Positions 37,504 through 46,902 of a stretch of 64,000 bases of DNA are shown here, piece by piece; position 1 is the stretch's first letter; every line of letters starts with the position of its first letter. The stretch is from assembly GCF_000621965.1 (NCBI RefSeq), contig NZ_JHWX01000007.1:62001-126000 (forward strand), given 5' to 3'. Both the position numbers and the translations under genes were made by a program. The notes under the pieces were generated by a model. The model was given only the letters and a program-made list of their open reading frames with translations. It did no database searches and had not been told where the DNA came from. This stretch comes from Methanobrevibacter wolinii SH (GTDB lineage: Archaea > Methanobacteriota > Methanobacteria > Methanobacteriales > Methanobacteriaceae).

Positions 37504-37703
37504 AAATAAAATTAAACAAATAAACATACAAACTAAACAAACACCAAACTAAAACTTATAAACAAAAAACAAATAAACCTACAAACTAAAATACCAAAAA
37601 AATATAAAAAACATAGAAACAAATAAAAAATAAAATTTAAAAAAAAAGATAATAAATTATTCTAAATAATTTAAGAATAAAAAATCATCTTTTTTTAATT
37701 AAT

Positions 37704-39332
37704 TTAACTTGTTTTATTATTACGTGTCCAATTACAAATGTTTTCCATATAATCTTGACCCATTGTAGGTTCTTTACCTATGTTTACAGTATTTTTAACA
37801 AAATAACAATAGTCATAATCTGCAATCCATAACCATGGTGCATTTGCAGCAGGTCCAAAACCAGAATTACTATCAATATATGCAGCTTGTTTCCAATATG
37901 CATTTGCTTGATTCTGATTATTACTACTTAAAGCTTGATCAAGAACATTATCTACAGCAGAATTATTATATTCATTTGGATTCATATAATCATCTTCTGA
38001 AAAGTTATTTTTACTGTAATATTGTTGGTATATATTCCTATAAGGATCATCTGAAGATTGTTGCATTACAACAGCATTACTATACATATTTTGATAAATT
38101 GTATCCCAATCAGTACCATTTAATTTTATTTCAATACCTAAATCTTTAGCTTGTTCTGAAACAACAGTTGCTAAAGATTGTCTTGATTGATCTTTAGATG
38201 CATAATATAAAGTAAATGATGCTTTTGTTCCGTTTTTCTCACGTATACCATCACCATCAGTATCTTTCCAACCAGCAGTTTCTAAAATTTCTTTAGCTTC
38301 ATTTGTATTAGAATCATTTACTTTAGCTTGGTCATTTGCATATGGTAAATAATCTACACCAGTATATTCAACTTTACCATGTCCTTTATATACTGAATTA
38401 ATAATTTTTGAACGGTTTAAACCAATATTTAATGCTTTTCTTATTGCAGGATCAGCAGTAACATTATTTCCTACTTTGTGGCCATTATTTGTTTTTAAAC
38501 CAGTATCATTCATATATGGGAGAGAAATACCTTGTGCACGTGAACTTGGCATATCAACTAATTTATAACCATCAGCACTTTGATTTAAACTTGAAAATGG
38601 TGCTTGTACAACATCAGCTTGATTTGATTTAACAAGTTCAAATGCAGTGTCTTCATCAGGGAATAACATAGTAATTTGTTTAAAGTATGGTTTTTGACCA
38701 TAATAATTATCATTTACAACAAATATTGCTTGTTGACCTTTGTCCCATTGTTTTAATTTATATGGTCCAGATCCAATAGGATTAGCACCATATGTTTCAT
38801 TATTATAATTTTTCTCTGGAACAATACCAATATACCTTAAATTATATACAAATGAAGATTGTGGTTTTTTCAATTTAAAAATAACAGTAGTATCATTTAC
38901 TGCAGTAGCTTTATCTAAATTAGATATATCTAATTGAGAATTACTAGTTTTAGCAGTATTAAATGTAAATGCAACATCACTTGCTTTAAGACTAGAATTA
39001 TCTGAAAATTTAACATCATTACGAATATCAACAGTCCATTGAAGTCCATCAGAACTTACTGTATAATTTTTTGCAAGATCTCCAACAAAACTACCATTAG
39101 AATCAGATTTCAATAATGTACTTTGTACTAATGGATTAAAATTCAAATGTCCACAACCCCAACCAGTTAATGGATTAAAACCACTTTCTGGTTCTCCAGC
39201 ATGTCCTGGAACAGTTACAACTAAATGAGTTGGATCATCATCATGACTAGTTCCAAAATATGAAGAAATAGCTACAATAGCAATTATAGCAATAATTACA
39301 ACAATAATACCATATTTAAGTTTTTTATTCAT
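37704..39332 (-). CDS. ABC substrate-binding protein, family 5 (peptide/nickel)
   Basis: Extracellular binding protein of 542 residues, first gene of the importer operon. An uncleaved-looking N-terminal membrane helix (about 6-25) replaces a lipobox; there is no Cys right after it. The mature part has the family-5 hallmarks WTVDIRNDVKFSDNSSLKASD and PIGSGPYKLKQW. The N-terminal stretch GEPESGFNPLTGWGCGH holds a Cys and a His near the substrate cleft. Family 5 includes peptide binders and nickel binders such as NikA; the upstream operator array hints at metal control, but the substrate is inferred. Confidence 0.9.
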   Translation of the reverse strand: MNKKLKYGIIVVIIAIIAIVAISSYFGTSHDDDPTHLVVTVPGHAGEPESGFNPLTGWGCGHLNFNPLVQSTLLKSDSNGSFVGDLAKNYTVSSDGLQWTVDIRNDVKFSDNSSLKASDVAFTFNTAKTSNSQLDISNLDKATAVNDTTVIFKLKKPQSSFVYNLRYIGIVPEKNYNNETYGANPIGSGPYKLKQWDKGQQAIFVVNDNYYGQKPYFKQITMLFPDEDTAFELVKSNQADVVQAPFSSLNQSADGYKLVDMPSSRAQGISLPYMNDTGLKTNNGHKVGNNVTADPAIRKALNIGLNRSKIINSVYKGHGKVEYTGVDYLPYANDQAKVNDSNTNEAKEILETAGWKDTDGDGIREKNGTKASFTLYYASKDQSRQSLATVVSEQAKDLGIEIKLNGTDWDTIYQNMYSNAVVMQQSSDDPYRNIYQQYYSKNNFSEDDYMNPNEYNNSAVDNVLDQALSSNNQNQANAYWKQAAYIDSNSGFGPAANAPWLWIADYDYCYFVKNTVNIGKEPTMGQDYMENICNWTRNNKTS

Positions 39333-39479
39333 TATAAACCTCCAAAAAGTATTAATTTAATTTACTAAAATCAAAAACTAACTTTTATAAGAATATAATA
39401 AATGCCTTTTTAATATCAATTTAAGAAAAAAATAATAATTTTACAATAAAATTGATAAAAAATTTCAATTTAAGAATAA

Positions 39480-39518
39480 GTAATAATTTTACTATGAAAA
39501 TCCTAATAAAAGTATTAC
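39480..39518. promoter_or_regulatory. Paired operator A (GTAATAA-N25-GTATTAC)
   Basis: Two 7-base near-palindromes with exactly 25 bases between them, about 150 bp upstream of the binding-protein start and about 80 bp beyond its likely TATA box (39391-39403). It is the first of four sites with the same spacing. Confidence 0.65.
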
Positions 39519-39617
39519 TTTTAATAAATTAATTATTAATACTTAAATAAATTATTAAAAAAATATTATATAAATATTTTGATTTAAAACGATTAAAATT
39601 GAAAAATAAAATAAAAA

Positions 39618-39656
39618 GTATTACTAATAAGCTAAAAAAGTCCTAAAAAGTAATAA
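39618..39656. promoter_or_regulatory. Paired operator B (GTATTAC-N25-GTAATAA)
   Basis: Same 39-bp layout as site A, centred 138 bp further upstream. Its spacer ends TCCTAAAAA, like site A (TCCTAATAAAA). Confidence 0.65.
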
Positions 39657-39849
39657 TAATGAAAATTAAATAAAAATAACACAATAATTAAATAAAAAAT
39701 ACTATATAACAATTGGCTAAAATTAAAAAATCATTATAAAAATAAGTAAAAAATTAAATAAATTAATATTTATCTGTTTTAAAGGAAAATTTAATAAATA
39801 TTAAATTTTTAAGTATAATAAATAAAAATTAATAAAAATAGAAAAAAGG

Positions 39850-39888
39850 ATATTACTTTTTAGCTATAAAATGCAATAAAAGTAATAC
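39850..39888. promoter_or_regulatory. Paired operator C (ATATTAC-N25-GTAATAC)
   Basis: Same layout with one mismatch in the left half. The spacer is T-rich on the left and A-rich on the right. A TATA-like GCTTTATATTAG follows at 39897 on the plus strand. Confidence 0.65.
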
Positions 39889-39955
39889 AATAAAAAGCTT
39901 TATATTAGATAAATAAATATATTAAAAAGTGTAAATTAAAAAGAACTCATATAAA

Positions 39956-39994
39956 GTATTACTTTTTTATATGATATCATATTAAAAGTAATAC
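39956..39994. promoter_or_regulatory. Paired operator D (GTATTAC-N25-GTAATAC)
   Basis: The most symmetrical site: both halves are perfect, and a 14-bp palindrome ATATGATATCATAT lies at its centre (39969-39982). It falls just after the probable transcript start for the GNAT gene, a repressor position. A lone half-site GTAATAC follows at 40065-40071. Confidence 0.7.
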
Positions 39995-40116
39995 TTTAAA
40001 ATAACTAATTTTAATAGATTTTTCTGCATGACCTAAAAAAAATTAATATTAGTAAAAAATACGAGTAATACTTTTTAATTAAAAATTAGTAAAAAAAGTT
40101 TCTAAGAGGTAATAAA

Positions 40117-40665
40117 ATGTATGTAAAAACCTTAGATAATAATAAAAAGCTTATTAAAAAAACACAAGAATTTTTATTTAAAATGATTAAAGAAGAATTT
40201 CACTTAAATTATGTCCCTCAATACCATTATGATATTATAGAGTTATACAAAACATATATTAAACCTCAAAGAAACAATTTTTACATAATACTAAATGAGG
40301 ATAATGAAATAATAGCAAGTTTAGGAATAAGAGCTTATGATAAAGATTTTAAAGAATTTAAAAAACTTTATTCAAAAGAAGATACTTCAAGCTTATGGAG
40401 AGTATTTGTTAAAAAAGAATATAGAAGATGTGGAATAGCATCAAAACTTGTAAAAATAGCAGAAGAATTTTCAAAAAATAATAATTATTCAAAAATATAT
40501 TTACATACACAAAAAACAGTAAAAGGATCACTAGATTTTTGGCTTGCACAAAGATTTAATATAGTATTAAATACAGATGAAGAACTTCAAACTGTTCATA
40601 TGGATAAAAAAATAGGAAATATCCAAAATAAGATTATTAAAGAAAAAGCAACAAGTATTATCTAA
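40117..40665 (+). CDS. GNAT-family N-acetyltransferase
   Basis: A 182-residue single-domain acetyltransferase. The acetyl-CoA pyrophosphate loop is RRCGIAS (about 109-115) within LWRVFVKKEYRRCGIASKLV, followed by the C-terminal beta-bulge region (FWLAQRFNIVLNTDEE). The substrate is unknown. CTAAGAGGTAAT precedes the ATG. It diverges from the ABC importer operon, and the shared spacer carries the operator array, so it may be co-regulated; if so, its product could modify something linked to the imported compound. That link is inference. Confidence 0.85.
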   Translation: MYVKTLDNNKKLIKKTQEFLFKMIKEEFHLNYVPQYHYDIIELYKTYIKPQRNNFYIILNEDNEIIASLGIRAYDKDFKEFKKLYSKEDTSSLWRVFVKKEYRRCGIASKLVKIAEEFSKNNNYSKIYLHTQKTVKGSLDFWLAQRFNIVLNTDEELQTVHMDKKIGNIQNKIIKEKATSII

Positions 40666-40815
40666 AATATTATTTTATTATAAACTTTTTTAAATTAATA
40701 TTTTAAATTACAATTAAAATATAAATTCTTTTAAAGAATAAAAATTTAAAATTAATTATCTAATAAAAAATAAAAAAACTAGTTATAAATTTTTTAAAAA
40801 TTAAAAAAAAGAGAG

Positions 40816-42951
40816 TTATGTAGAACTCTCAACTTTTTTTCTATCATAATTATCACTTAATACTGGTTTTGTACTTTCTACACCAAGTAACATAGTAGAT
40901 AAATTATGAATAATTGAAGACATATTTGGTTGTATCAATCCAATAATACCTAATGCAATTAATGTACCATTAATCCAAAGTATTTTTTGGTAATTATTAT
41001 CTATTTTTTCAAGCATACCTTTTGATAGGTATCTTAAGGTAACTAAGTCATATAAATCATCAGAAAGTAATGATATATCTGCAACTTCACGAGCAATATC
41101 AGAAGAGTTTCTCATTGATACAGATACATTTGCAGCAGATAATGCAGGTGAGTCATTAATACCATCACCAACCATAATTACTTGATTACCTTCAGCTTTA
41201 ATTTCTTCAATGATATGAGCTTTATCTTCAGGTAAAACTTGAGATTTATATCTTGTAATACCTAAGTCATTAGCAATTGCCCTTGCAGCATTTTCACTAT
41301 CACCAGTTAACATAATAACATTTTCTATACCTAATGATTTAAGTTGACTAATAACATCTTTAGCTTCTTTTCTTACAGGATCATCAATACATAGAATACC
41401 TTCAAGTTTTCCATCAATAGCTAAATATATTACTGAATAAGATTCAAGATTTTCTTTAATAATTTTTTCTTGTTTTTTAGTAAATTTAACTCCTTCATCT
41501 TCACAAACAAAATGGTAACTACCAATAATAGCAAGTTTTTCATTATAATGTGTTGAAATACCATGAGCAACAATATACTCTACTTCAGAGTGGTCTTCTT
41601 CATGATGTAAACCTTCAGCTTTTGCTTGATTAACAATTGCAGTTGCAACACTATGAGCAAAATGCTCCTCAATACAAGCAGAAATTCTAAGTACTTCATC
41701 ACGACTTAAACTACCCATTGGAATTACTTTTTCAAGTTTAGGACTTGCATTTGTTAATGTACCAGTTTTATCAAATACAATAGTATTTGCATTTGCATAA
41801 TTTTCAAGGAATTTACCGCCTTTAATCATCATTTTATTATCAGATGCTTCACGCATTGCAGAGATAATTGTAAGTGGTGTTGTTAATTTAATTGCACATG
41901 AAAAATCAACCATTAAAACAGAAAGAGTCTTGACTCTATCTCTAGTAAATAAATAAGTTAATCCAGTTAAAAGGAAAGTATATGGTACAATGGAATCAGC
42001 TAATCTTTCTGCTTTAGAATGTATTCCTGCTTTAAGATCTTCTGAGTTTTCAATCATATCAACTATTTTATTAAGTCTAGTACCTTCATTAACTGAAATA
42101 GCTTTAACATGAATAGTTCCTTCTTCTACCACTGTTCCTGCATGAACAGTTTTACCTTCAGTTTTATGTACTGCAAATGATTCTCCAGTCATTGAAGATT
42201 CATTTATCATAGCATCTCCAGAAACAACAGTACCATCAATAGGAATAATTGAACCCATTCTTATTACAATAATATCTCCTTTTTGAACCTTAGATAATGG
42301 ATAAGAAATCTCTGTTTCCTCTCCATTTTCATCAGTTTTTAAAAGCCATACTGTATCAACATTAAGAGCTAGACTATCTTTTAGAGTATCTTTAGTTTTT
42401 TGCATAGTATACTCTTCAAGAAGATCAGATATAAAAAGTAAAAACATCATACTTCCTGCAGAACTATAACTTTTTTCATGTAAAGATCCACTAATAGCAG
42501 ATGCGTCTAAAAGTGCTACATCAACATTAAAACTAGTTAAACTATCTAAACCTTTTAATACATAAGGAATAGCATGTACAAATAACCTAAGTTTTCTTAT
42601 TGGAATTGGTAAAATAATTTTATATAAATACCTTTTTATAACTATTTTAGATAGTTGCATGAAGAATTTATTTTCTAATTCCCTTATTTTACTTTTATTT
42701 GTTGGAGGTTCCGCTTCATACAAATCTTCATATTTAATATTATCTAAAATATTAAGAATTCTTTGTTTTTGACTTCTGTCTTGATAATAAATTAAAATAC
42801 TACCATTTCTATGAGATGTTTTAACATCAGTAATAAAATCATAATCTAAAAGTGAAGTAGCAATACCCCACCCTTCTTCTTTTGTAAAAGCTACTCTTCC
42901 ACTTAGAACACGAAGACGAGTACCTTTATCATAAACTATTTCATACTTCAT
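40816..42951 (-). CDS. P1B-type metal-transporting ATPase with SC in place of CPC
   Basis: A 711-residue ATP-driven metal pump. TGES is at 255-258, the phosphorylation site DKTGT at 394-398, and GDGINDSPAL near 600. The transmembrane metal-site motif, usually CPC or SPC, reads DFSCAIKLTTPL with Ser351-Cys352; such non-CPC forms occur in CtpC-like ATPases linked to manganese or zinc. The first 80 residues resemble an HMA domain without its CxxC. It lies 23 bp after a DUF6110 gene, a pairing also seen in other anaerobes. The metal is uncertain. Confidence 0.9.
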   Translation of the reverse strand: MKYEIVYDKGTRLRVLSGRVAFTKEEGWGIATSLLDYDFITDVKTSHRNGSILIYYQDRSQKQRILNILDNIKYEDLYEAEPPTNKSKIRELENKFFMQLSKIVIKRYLYKIILPIPIRKLRLFVHAIPYVLKGLDSLTSFNVDVALLDASAISGSLHEKSYSSAGSMMFLLFISDLLEEYTMQKTKDTLKDSLALNVDTVWLLKTDENGEETEISYPLSKVQKGDIIVIRMGSIIPIDGTVVSGDAMINESSMTGESFAVHKTEGKTVHAGTVVEEGTIHVKAISVNEGTRLNKIVDMIENSEDLKAGIHSKAERLADSIVPYTFLLTGLTYLFTRDRVKTLSVLMVDFSCAIKLTTPLTIISAMREASDNKMMIKGGKFLENYANANTIVFDKTGTLTNASPKLEKVIPMGSLSRDEVLRISACIEEHFAHSVATAIVNQAKAEGLHHEEDHSEVEYIVAHGISTHYNEKLAIIGSYHFVCEDEGVKFTKKQEKIIKENLESYSVIYLAIDGKLEGILCIDDPVRKEAKDVISQLKSLGIENVIMLTGDSENAARAIANDLGITRYKSQVLPEDKAHIIEEIKAEGNQVIMVGDGINDSPALSAANVSVSMRNSSDIAREVADISLLSDDLYDLVTLRYLSKGMLEKIDNNYQKILWINGTLIALGIIGLIQPNMSSIIHNLSTMLLGVESTKPVLSDNYDRKKVESST

Positions 42952-42974
42952 TAAAATCTCTCAGAAGAATTTAT

Positions 42975-43238
42975 TTATTCAGAATCATAAACTGCTTTTT
43001 TATCTTTAACTTCAGCATCAACAGAAATATCTTCTGCATTATCTTTAATATTTTGAAGTTGTTCTTCAGCTTCCTTTTTTGCAGTTATAACTTTAGAAAC
43101 CACATTAGTACATGCATTTTTAGTAGATTGTGAAGATATAACTTTTTTAGCTACATAAGCAGCAGCAATTCCACCTACAAATGCTAAAGCATGGTCATGT
43201 TCCATGATTTCTTCAAAAAAATGTTCAATATCAGCCAT
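42975..43238 (-). CDS. DUF6110 family protein
   Basis: An 87-residue protein with an acidic/His-bearing N terminus (MADIEHFFEEIMEHDHALAF), one membrane-associating segment (VGGIAAAYVAKKVI) and a charged C-terminal helix (KKEAEEQLQNIKDNAED). Small proteins of this family lie next to P-type ATPases; a role as pump partner or metal chaperone is plausible, not shown. It is the first gene of the two-gene operon, behind a leader of about 200 bases. Confidence 0.8.
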   Translation of the reverse strand: MADIEHFFEEIMEHDHALAFVGGIAAAYVAKKVISSQSTKNACTNVVSKVITAKKEAEEQLQNIKDNAEDISVDAEVKDKKAVYDSE

Positions 43239-43432
43239 AAAATTTATTCTCCTATTAAATTTTTATACACCTAAATTTAAAAAATCCTTAAAAATCCTTA
43301 ATAAATTAAAATAAACTGTTAAATTAGAAAACAACCAAAAAGAATAGATTATATTATAAAATATAATATAATATTCTAATAATACCCAAATTTTAATTAA
43401 AAATATAAGAAGGATTTCAAAAAATACATTAT

Positions 43433-43487
43433 TTTTTAGGTATACATAATAATTAATATTTGTTACTATATAAATTTTTAGGTTTAC
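43433..43487 (-). promoter_or_regulatory. Promoter and paired TTTTTAGGTWTAC repeats of the P-type ATPase operon
   Basis: TTTTTAGGTATAC (43433-43445) and TTTTTAGGTTTAC (43475-43487) are direct repeats 42 bp apart, about four helical turns. On the transcribed strand one lies directly upstream of the TATA box TTTATATAG and the other at the expected transcript start. A repressor bridging the promoter would fit a metal-pump operon. The regulator is unknown. Confidence 0.55.
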
Positions 43488-43825
43488 AAAAATATTTAAT
43501 AAATAATTTATATTAAACAAATAATATAATAAAAGTTTTAATTTAGACTAAATTTAGATAAATAAAAATAAAAATAAGTAAACTAATTAAAAAAGATTAA
43601 AAATTAATAAAATTAAAAAACAATGAAATAAATTTATTTAAATAAAAAATTAAATTACAATGAAACTTAAAAATAAAAATAATTAAATTTAATAAAATTT
43701 TATTAATATAAAAACTTAAACAGACTTTATTATTTATAAAGCAAAATGAAAAAAATCATTTTAATAAAACTAAAAACAATTTAAAAAAAAATAACTAAAA
43801 AAACTAAAAAACTAAGAAAACTAAA

Positions 43826-43994
43826 CAAAACAAAATAAACAAAAACAACACTCAAAAAACTAAAAAAAAAACAAAATAAACAAAAACAACACTCAAAAAA
43901 CTAAAAAAAAAACAAAATAAACAAAAACAACACTCAAAAAACTAAAAAAAAAAACAAAATAAACAAAAACAACACTCAAAAAACTAAAAAAAAC
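43826..43994. repeat. Four-copy tandem array, 41-42-bp period
   Basis: ACAAAATAAACAAAAACAAC followed by ACTCAAAAAACTAAAAAA is repeated four times (CTC at 43851, 43892, 43933 and 43975). It has no G on the plus strand. It lies just past the secD stop, so the secD transcript would carry U/G-rich repeats. The rest of 43500-44042 is featureless A+T. Confidence 0.93.
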
Positions 43995-44042
43995 AGAAAA
44001 ATTATAAAAATATCTAAAAATAAAAAAAAAGAAAATATTTGT

Positions 44043-45275
44043 CTATTTGACAAATATTTCTACGAATTTAGCAAATGCTGGACGAGTAATAAATACACCT
44101 ACAAGTACACCTAAAATTGTAGTAAATGCAAAACCAGAGATAGTACCAATACCACTAGCACCTCTTGCAAATCCTATATAAGATAAAGGTAACATTGCTG
44201 CAATTAAAGTACCTGCAGAAGCAAATATAATAAAGAATGCTTTTTTAACATTCATTTGTGTTCTTGTTCTACGTCTAGATTTTTTATTAGAACTTCCTTT
44301 ATGAGCAAGAACTTCATCAACAATAATAATTTGATCGTCTACACCAGTACCTACACTCGCCATTAAACCTGCAATTGCTGCAAGATCTATGTTCCAATGT
44401 ATAATTGACGCTATACCTAAAACAATAACAACCTCAGATAATGTTGTTACTAAAATTGGAATAACCAATATAGGTTTTCTATATCTGAAGAAGATAATAG
44501 CTGAAATAGCAAGAATTGCAAGAACAGCTGCAATAGCAGTACCTTCAATAAATTGTTGACCTAATTCTGCTGAAACAGTATCAGACCCAATAACACTAAT
44601 TTTTACTGGTAATGAACCAGTTTTTAATACAGTGTAAATATCATTTGCTTTAGAATTTGCATCTTTTTGATCAGTACCACTACCACTTACTTCAATTTCA
44701 GTAGCAGGTTCACCACTTGCAAGGTCTGCAGAAAGTTTTGGTGGGTTTTTATCTACTGGTTTACCATCAAGATACATCCAGACTTCATGACCACTTTTAC
44801 CTTTTGCTGCAGCAGCAAATTTTTTAGCTCCTTGAGTTGTAAGTTTGAAAGGTACTCTCCAAGATTGACCAGTAACTTGATACATTTCAACATTACTAAT
44901 ATCAGAACCAGTAATAACTGTTTGATTATCAATTTTTGCTTCAAACACACCAGGGTGACCAATCAGTTTCTCAACCTCTTCTGGAGTAGCTCCTGCCATT
45001 TCAACAACAACTTGTTGGTTACCACTTTGTCTTACTTTAACATCACTAATACCATATAAGTTTAAACGTTTATCTAAGACTTTAGTAACAGTATCCATTG
45101 TTGATTTATCAACAGAATGTTCTAATTGAAGTTGAATAATAGATCCACCTTTAAGGTCAAGACCTTCTTGAATTCCAAAACTTGCAATACATAGAATACT
45201 AATTATAACACATGCAATAAAAATCATTACACGTTTATCTTTTAAAAATTCCATAGGATCATTTCGTTTCCTCAT
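44043..45275 (-). CDS. secD: Protein translocase subunit SecD
   Basis: Membrane partner of SecYEG that helps complete protein export. The 410-residue archaeal form has one N-terminal helix (about 14-32), then QEGLDLKGGSIIQLQLE (the D1 motif), a large extracytoplasmic domain, and five C-terminal helices with ASVGTGVDDQIIIVDE (about 305-320) as the conserved D4-like motif. It overlaps secF by four bases (ATGA type), so it is translated in the same operon, second after secF. Confidence 0.94.
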   Translation of the reverse strand: MRKRNDPMEFLKDKRVMIFIACVIISILCIASFGIQEGLDLKGGSIIQLQLEHSVDKSTMDTVTKVLDKRLNLYGISDVKVRQSGNQQVVVEMAGATPEEVEKLIGHPGVFEAKIDNQTVITGSDISNVEMYQVTGQSWRVPFKLTTQGAKKFAAAAKGKSGHEVWMYLDGKPVDKNPPKLSADLASGEPATEIEVSGSGTDQKDANSKANDIYTVLKTGSLPVKISVIGSDTVSAELGQQFIEGTAIAAVLAILAISAIIFFRYRKPILVIPILVTTLSEVVIVLGIASIIHWNIDLAAIAGLMASVGTGVDDQIIIVDEVLAHKGSSNKKSRRRTRTQMNVKKAFFIIFASAGTLIAAMLPLSYIGFARGASGIGTISGFAFTTILGVLVGVFITRPAFAKFVEIFVK

Positions 45276-46153
45276 AATCCCACTCCTTTTGTTTTAGTTT
45301 TTCTATGATGTTTTTTCTCTTCTTTAAAGTCAATATATTTCCTTAATATTCCAAGGTTCATAAACCAAGTGTTTATAATATCTGCAACTAAACCAAATAT
45401 TAAAACTAAAGAAATTTCACTTAAAGTTTTAGCTTGTGGCATTAATACAACAGTTACAATGTATAAAACTGCCATAGCAGCAATAGCTGAAAAAGACATA
45501 GTTAAACCAGTTTTCATAGATTCTGTTGCTCTTTCAACTACAGTTCCATTTCTACGTTTTAAAAGACGGGTTGTTAACAGAATATCAGTATCTACACTAT
45601 AACCTATTAACATCAGTAAAGCACCTACAGATGCAACAGATAAAGGAACTTTAAATACAGCCATTCCTCCAGCAGCAAAAACAATATCTAAAAATGCAGA
45701 TAAAATTACTGCAAATGCTGGAACAATTTCCCTAAATACAATAAGAATTGTTACAGCCATAAATACAAATGCAAAGAGTAATGCCCAATATACTTGATTC
45801 ATTGCTTCTTTACTTAAAACAGGACCAACAGTATTATAACTAGTTACAGTTCCTTTTCCCTGTAGTGCTTGTTTAAATTGTCCTACGTCTATTTTTTTAG
45901 ATAATTCAACAGTATATTTATTATTACCATTATCAATTACCTTAACTTCATCTACATGTAGACTATTTTGTAAGTCACTAGATAACTCACTAGTAGACAT
46001 TTGGGAATTTAAATTAACCTCAGCCATGGTACCACCACTAAGGTCTACTCCTTGTTCTATACCTACAAAATGAATACATCCAAAAGATAAAATAGCTATG
46101 ACAATAGGAACGATTATTAATAGTTTATAGTTATCCATAAACTTTTTTAACAT
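45272..46153 (-). CDS. secF: Protein translocase subunit SecF
   Basis: A 293-residue membrane protein with six helices. Motifs are GIEQGVDLSGGTMAEV (near 32-47), GPVLSKEAMNQVYWALLFAF and LLMLIGYSVDTDILLTTRLLKRR (about 180-202), the transmembrane signature shared by SecD/SecF and RND proteins. It is the first gene of secF-secD. AATAGGTGG precedes the ATG. A GTCGAC-centred palindrome lies on its core promoter. Confidence 0.94.
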   Translation of the reverse strand: MLKKFMDNYKLLIIVPIVIAILSFGCIHFVGIEQGVDLSGGTMAEVNLNSQMSTSELSSDLQNSLHVDEVKVIDNGNNKYTVELSKKIDVGQFKQALQGKGTVTSYNTVGPVLSKEAMNQVYWALLFAFVFMAVTILIVFREIVPAFAVILSAFLDIVFAAGGMAVFKVPLSVASVGALLMLIGYSVDTDILLTTRLLKRRNGTVVERATESMKTGLTMSFSAIAAMAVLYIVTVVLMPQAKTLSEISLVLIFGLVADIINTWFMNLGILRKYIDFKEEKKHHRKTKTKGVGL

Positions 46154-46160
46154 AATCCAC

Positions 46161-46250
46161 CTATTTTATTTAAATTTAAAAATAAATAAGTTATCGTTTG
46201 CTATTTTAATTAAAAATAGTATGTCGACTACTATTTGAATTTATTATAAT
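46161..46250 (-). promoter_or_regulatory. secFD promoter with palindrome and switchable arms
   Basis: AAATAGTA and TACTATTT (46214-46236) flank a GTCGAC core directly downstream of a TATA box (GATTATAATAAAT, about 46240-46252). The central arm can instead pair with CTATTTT (46201-46207), and a further copy of that string lies beside the ribosome site (46161-46167). It reads as an operator or as alternative hairpins in the leader. GTCGAC is conspicuous in this A+T background. Confidence 0.5.
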
Positions 46251-46252
46251 CA

Positions 46253-46902
46253 TTAAAAAACTAAAGTAGTATCTAATATAAGAAACTAAAAAAATTTAAT
46301 ATTAGAAATAAACAAATTCTAGAAATTTGTATTATACAATAAATTTAATAAATATAATATATTCGATATATAATTTTATTTTTAATTGTATATAAAATTT
46401 TATAAAAATAGATAAAAAATGTTTAAAAATTATTTAAATATCTAAATTACAATCTTATTTTGTATAATTTTTTTAAAAATGATTTTACAATAATAAAAGC
46501 AATAAAAGAAAAAAATAGAGATATTTTAAAAATATAAAAAATACTAAAGTATATTTGACTTAAATTAAGTATAAATTAAAATAATCTAAAATAGATTTAA
46601 ATAAATTAAATATAAAAAAATAGATACTATTAAAATCCTTTAAAAATTAATAATAAGTTTTACTCTTATTAAAAACAATATCATTTAAATATTTATTATT
46701 TCTTTAAGTAAAAAAATAATAATTTAAAAATTAAATCCACAATATTTTCTAAAGTAAAATTAATAAATTAAAAATTAAATCCACAATATCTCTTTAAGTA
46801 AAAAAATAATAATTTAAAAATTAAATTTTCTTAAAGATTAAAATTTATAATTTTAAAATAAGTAATTTCTCAAAAATAAAAATCTAAAAAATTAAGATAA
46901 TA
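46253..46902. repeat. Gene-free spacer with imperfect repeats
   Basis: TCTTTAAGTAAAAAAATAAT plus about 15 further bases occurs at 46701 and again at 46791 (90 bp apart), and TTAAAAATTAAATCCACAATAT lies in both units near 46724 and 46770. The rest is featureless A+T with no gene seen. Confidence 0.6.

Noticed and set aside
43263-43520. Open frame of 85 codons on the minus strand
   Set aside because: Hydrophobic A+T-coded noise that overlaps the promoter and repeats of the DUF6110/P-type ATPase operon; it has no ribosome site.
43826-43994. Regularly spaced repeats that might be a CRISPR array
   Set aside because: The whole 41-bp unit repeats with no unique spacers between repeats, and no cas genes are present; it is a simple tandem array.
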